Assembly (NCBI GenBank): GCA_007127395.1
Contig: SKZL01000146.1
Coordinates: 1 to 5,068 of the forward strand
Direction of reading: 5' to 3'
Source of the DNA: Balneolaceae bacterium
Lineage (GTDB): Bacteria > Bacteroidota > Rhodothermia > Balneolales > Balneolaceae
Length of the DNA stretch: 5,068 bases
The translations under genes and the position numbers were made by a program. How positions within the stretch are numbered: the stretch's first letter is position 1; each line of letters opens with the position of its first letter. The notes under the pieces were generated by a model, which did not search any database, was not told the origin of the DNA, and saw nothing but the letters and a program-made list of their open reading frames with translations. This document shows positions 5,006 through 5,068 of this stretch, one piece after another.

Positions 5006-5068
5006 CTTTATGAAAATCTGAGCTATCCACAATTTTTAAACACTATATGGATGGTATCCCATATTGCA

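Larger units (their letters stand above)
4716..5068. other. Regulatory region upstream of fliS, no gene seen
   Basis: These 353 nt are AT-rich and contain no credible ORF on either strand. They hold a sigma-54-type promoter (4857-4872), a dyad over its predicted start (4834-4857), a sigma-28-like -10 octamer within a long inverted repeat (4755-4783), a TGAGT/ACTCA dyad (4923-4936), a GTTAAC-based dyad (4986-5005) and an ATATGG/CCATAT dyad at the right edge (5045-5064). A plus-strand TATAAT at 4955-4960 has no matching -35. The neighbouring gene to the right lies beyond the window. Confidence 0.75.

Noticed and set aside
5045..5064. ATATGG/CCATAT inverted repeat at the right edge
   Set aside because: Six-base arms with an 8-nt spacer are easily expected by chance, and the context is cut off by the window end.

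Overview
The window is a stretch of a flagellar gene cluster, almost all on the minus strand. It looks like a moderately low-GC Gram-negative bacterium. The strong sigma-54 signature, the mostly weak Shine-Dalgarno sites (only fliD has a strong one) and the divergent, compact flagellar proteins would suit a flagellated member of the Bacteroidota/Balneolota/Rhodothermota side of the tree. That placement is an inference from style, not a measured assignment.

Layout from left to right. (1) Positions 2-415, plus strand: the 3' end of a helical-repeat (TPR-like) protein that enters from outside the window. (2) 425-1855, minus: a complete NtrC-type sigma-54 activator (receiver, AAA+, Fis-type helix-turn-helix), convergent with gene 1 and only 9 nt from it. 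(3) 1856-2196: a 341-nt gap with a 13-bp palindrome, a small AT-rich inverted repeat and one doubtful 22-codon ORF. (4) 4715 down to 2197, minus: a tight four-gene unit, fliS - fliD - fliT-like - flgM-like, with gaps of 57, 3 and 5 nt. (5) 4716-5068: a 353-nt non-coding region upstream of fliS, rich in regulatory-looking sequence.

How it works together (inference). FliD is the filament cap, FliS the flagellin chaperone, the FliT-like protein the probable FliD chaperone, and the last gene a probable FlgM-type anti-sigma-28 factor. The region upstream of fliS has a near-perfect sigma-54 -24/-12 element, and the neighbouring activator gene would supply a matching ATPase. A dyad about 150 bp upstream of the predicted start is a candidate activator site. 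Nearer the gene lies an exact copy of the enterobacterial sigma-28 -10 octamer, embedded in a long imperfect hairpin and in three TTATCG half-sites spaced 20-21 bp. The operon may therefore be switched on by sigma-54 and then sustained, or restrained, through sigma-28 and the FlgM-like protein it encodes. I see no RNA genes, mobile elements or CRISPR arrays. No wholly new system is evident; the most interesting part is the regulatory architecture upstream of fliS.
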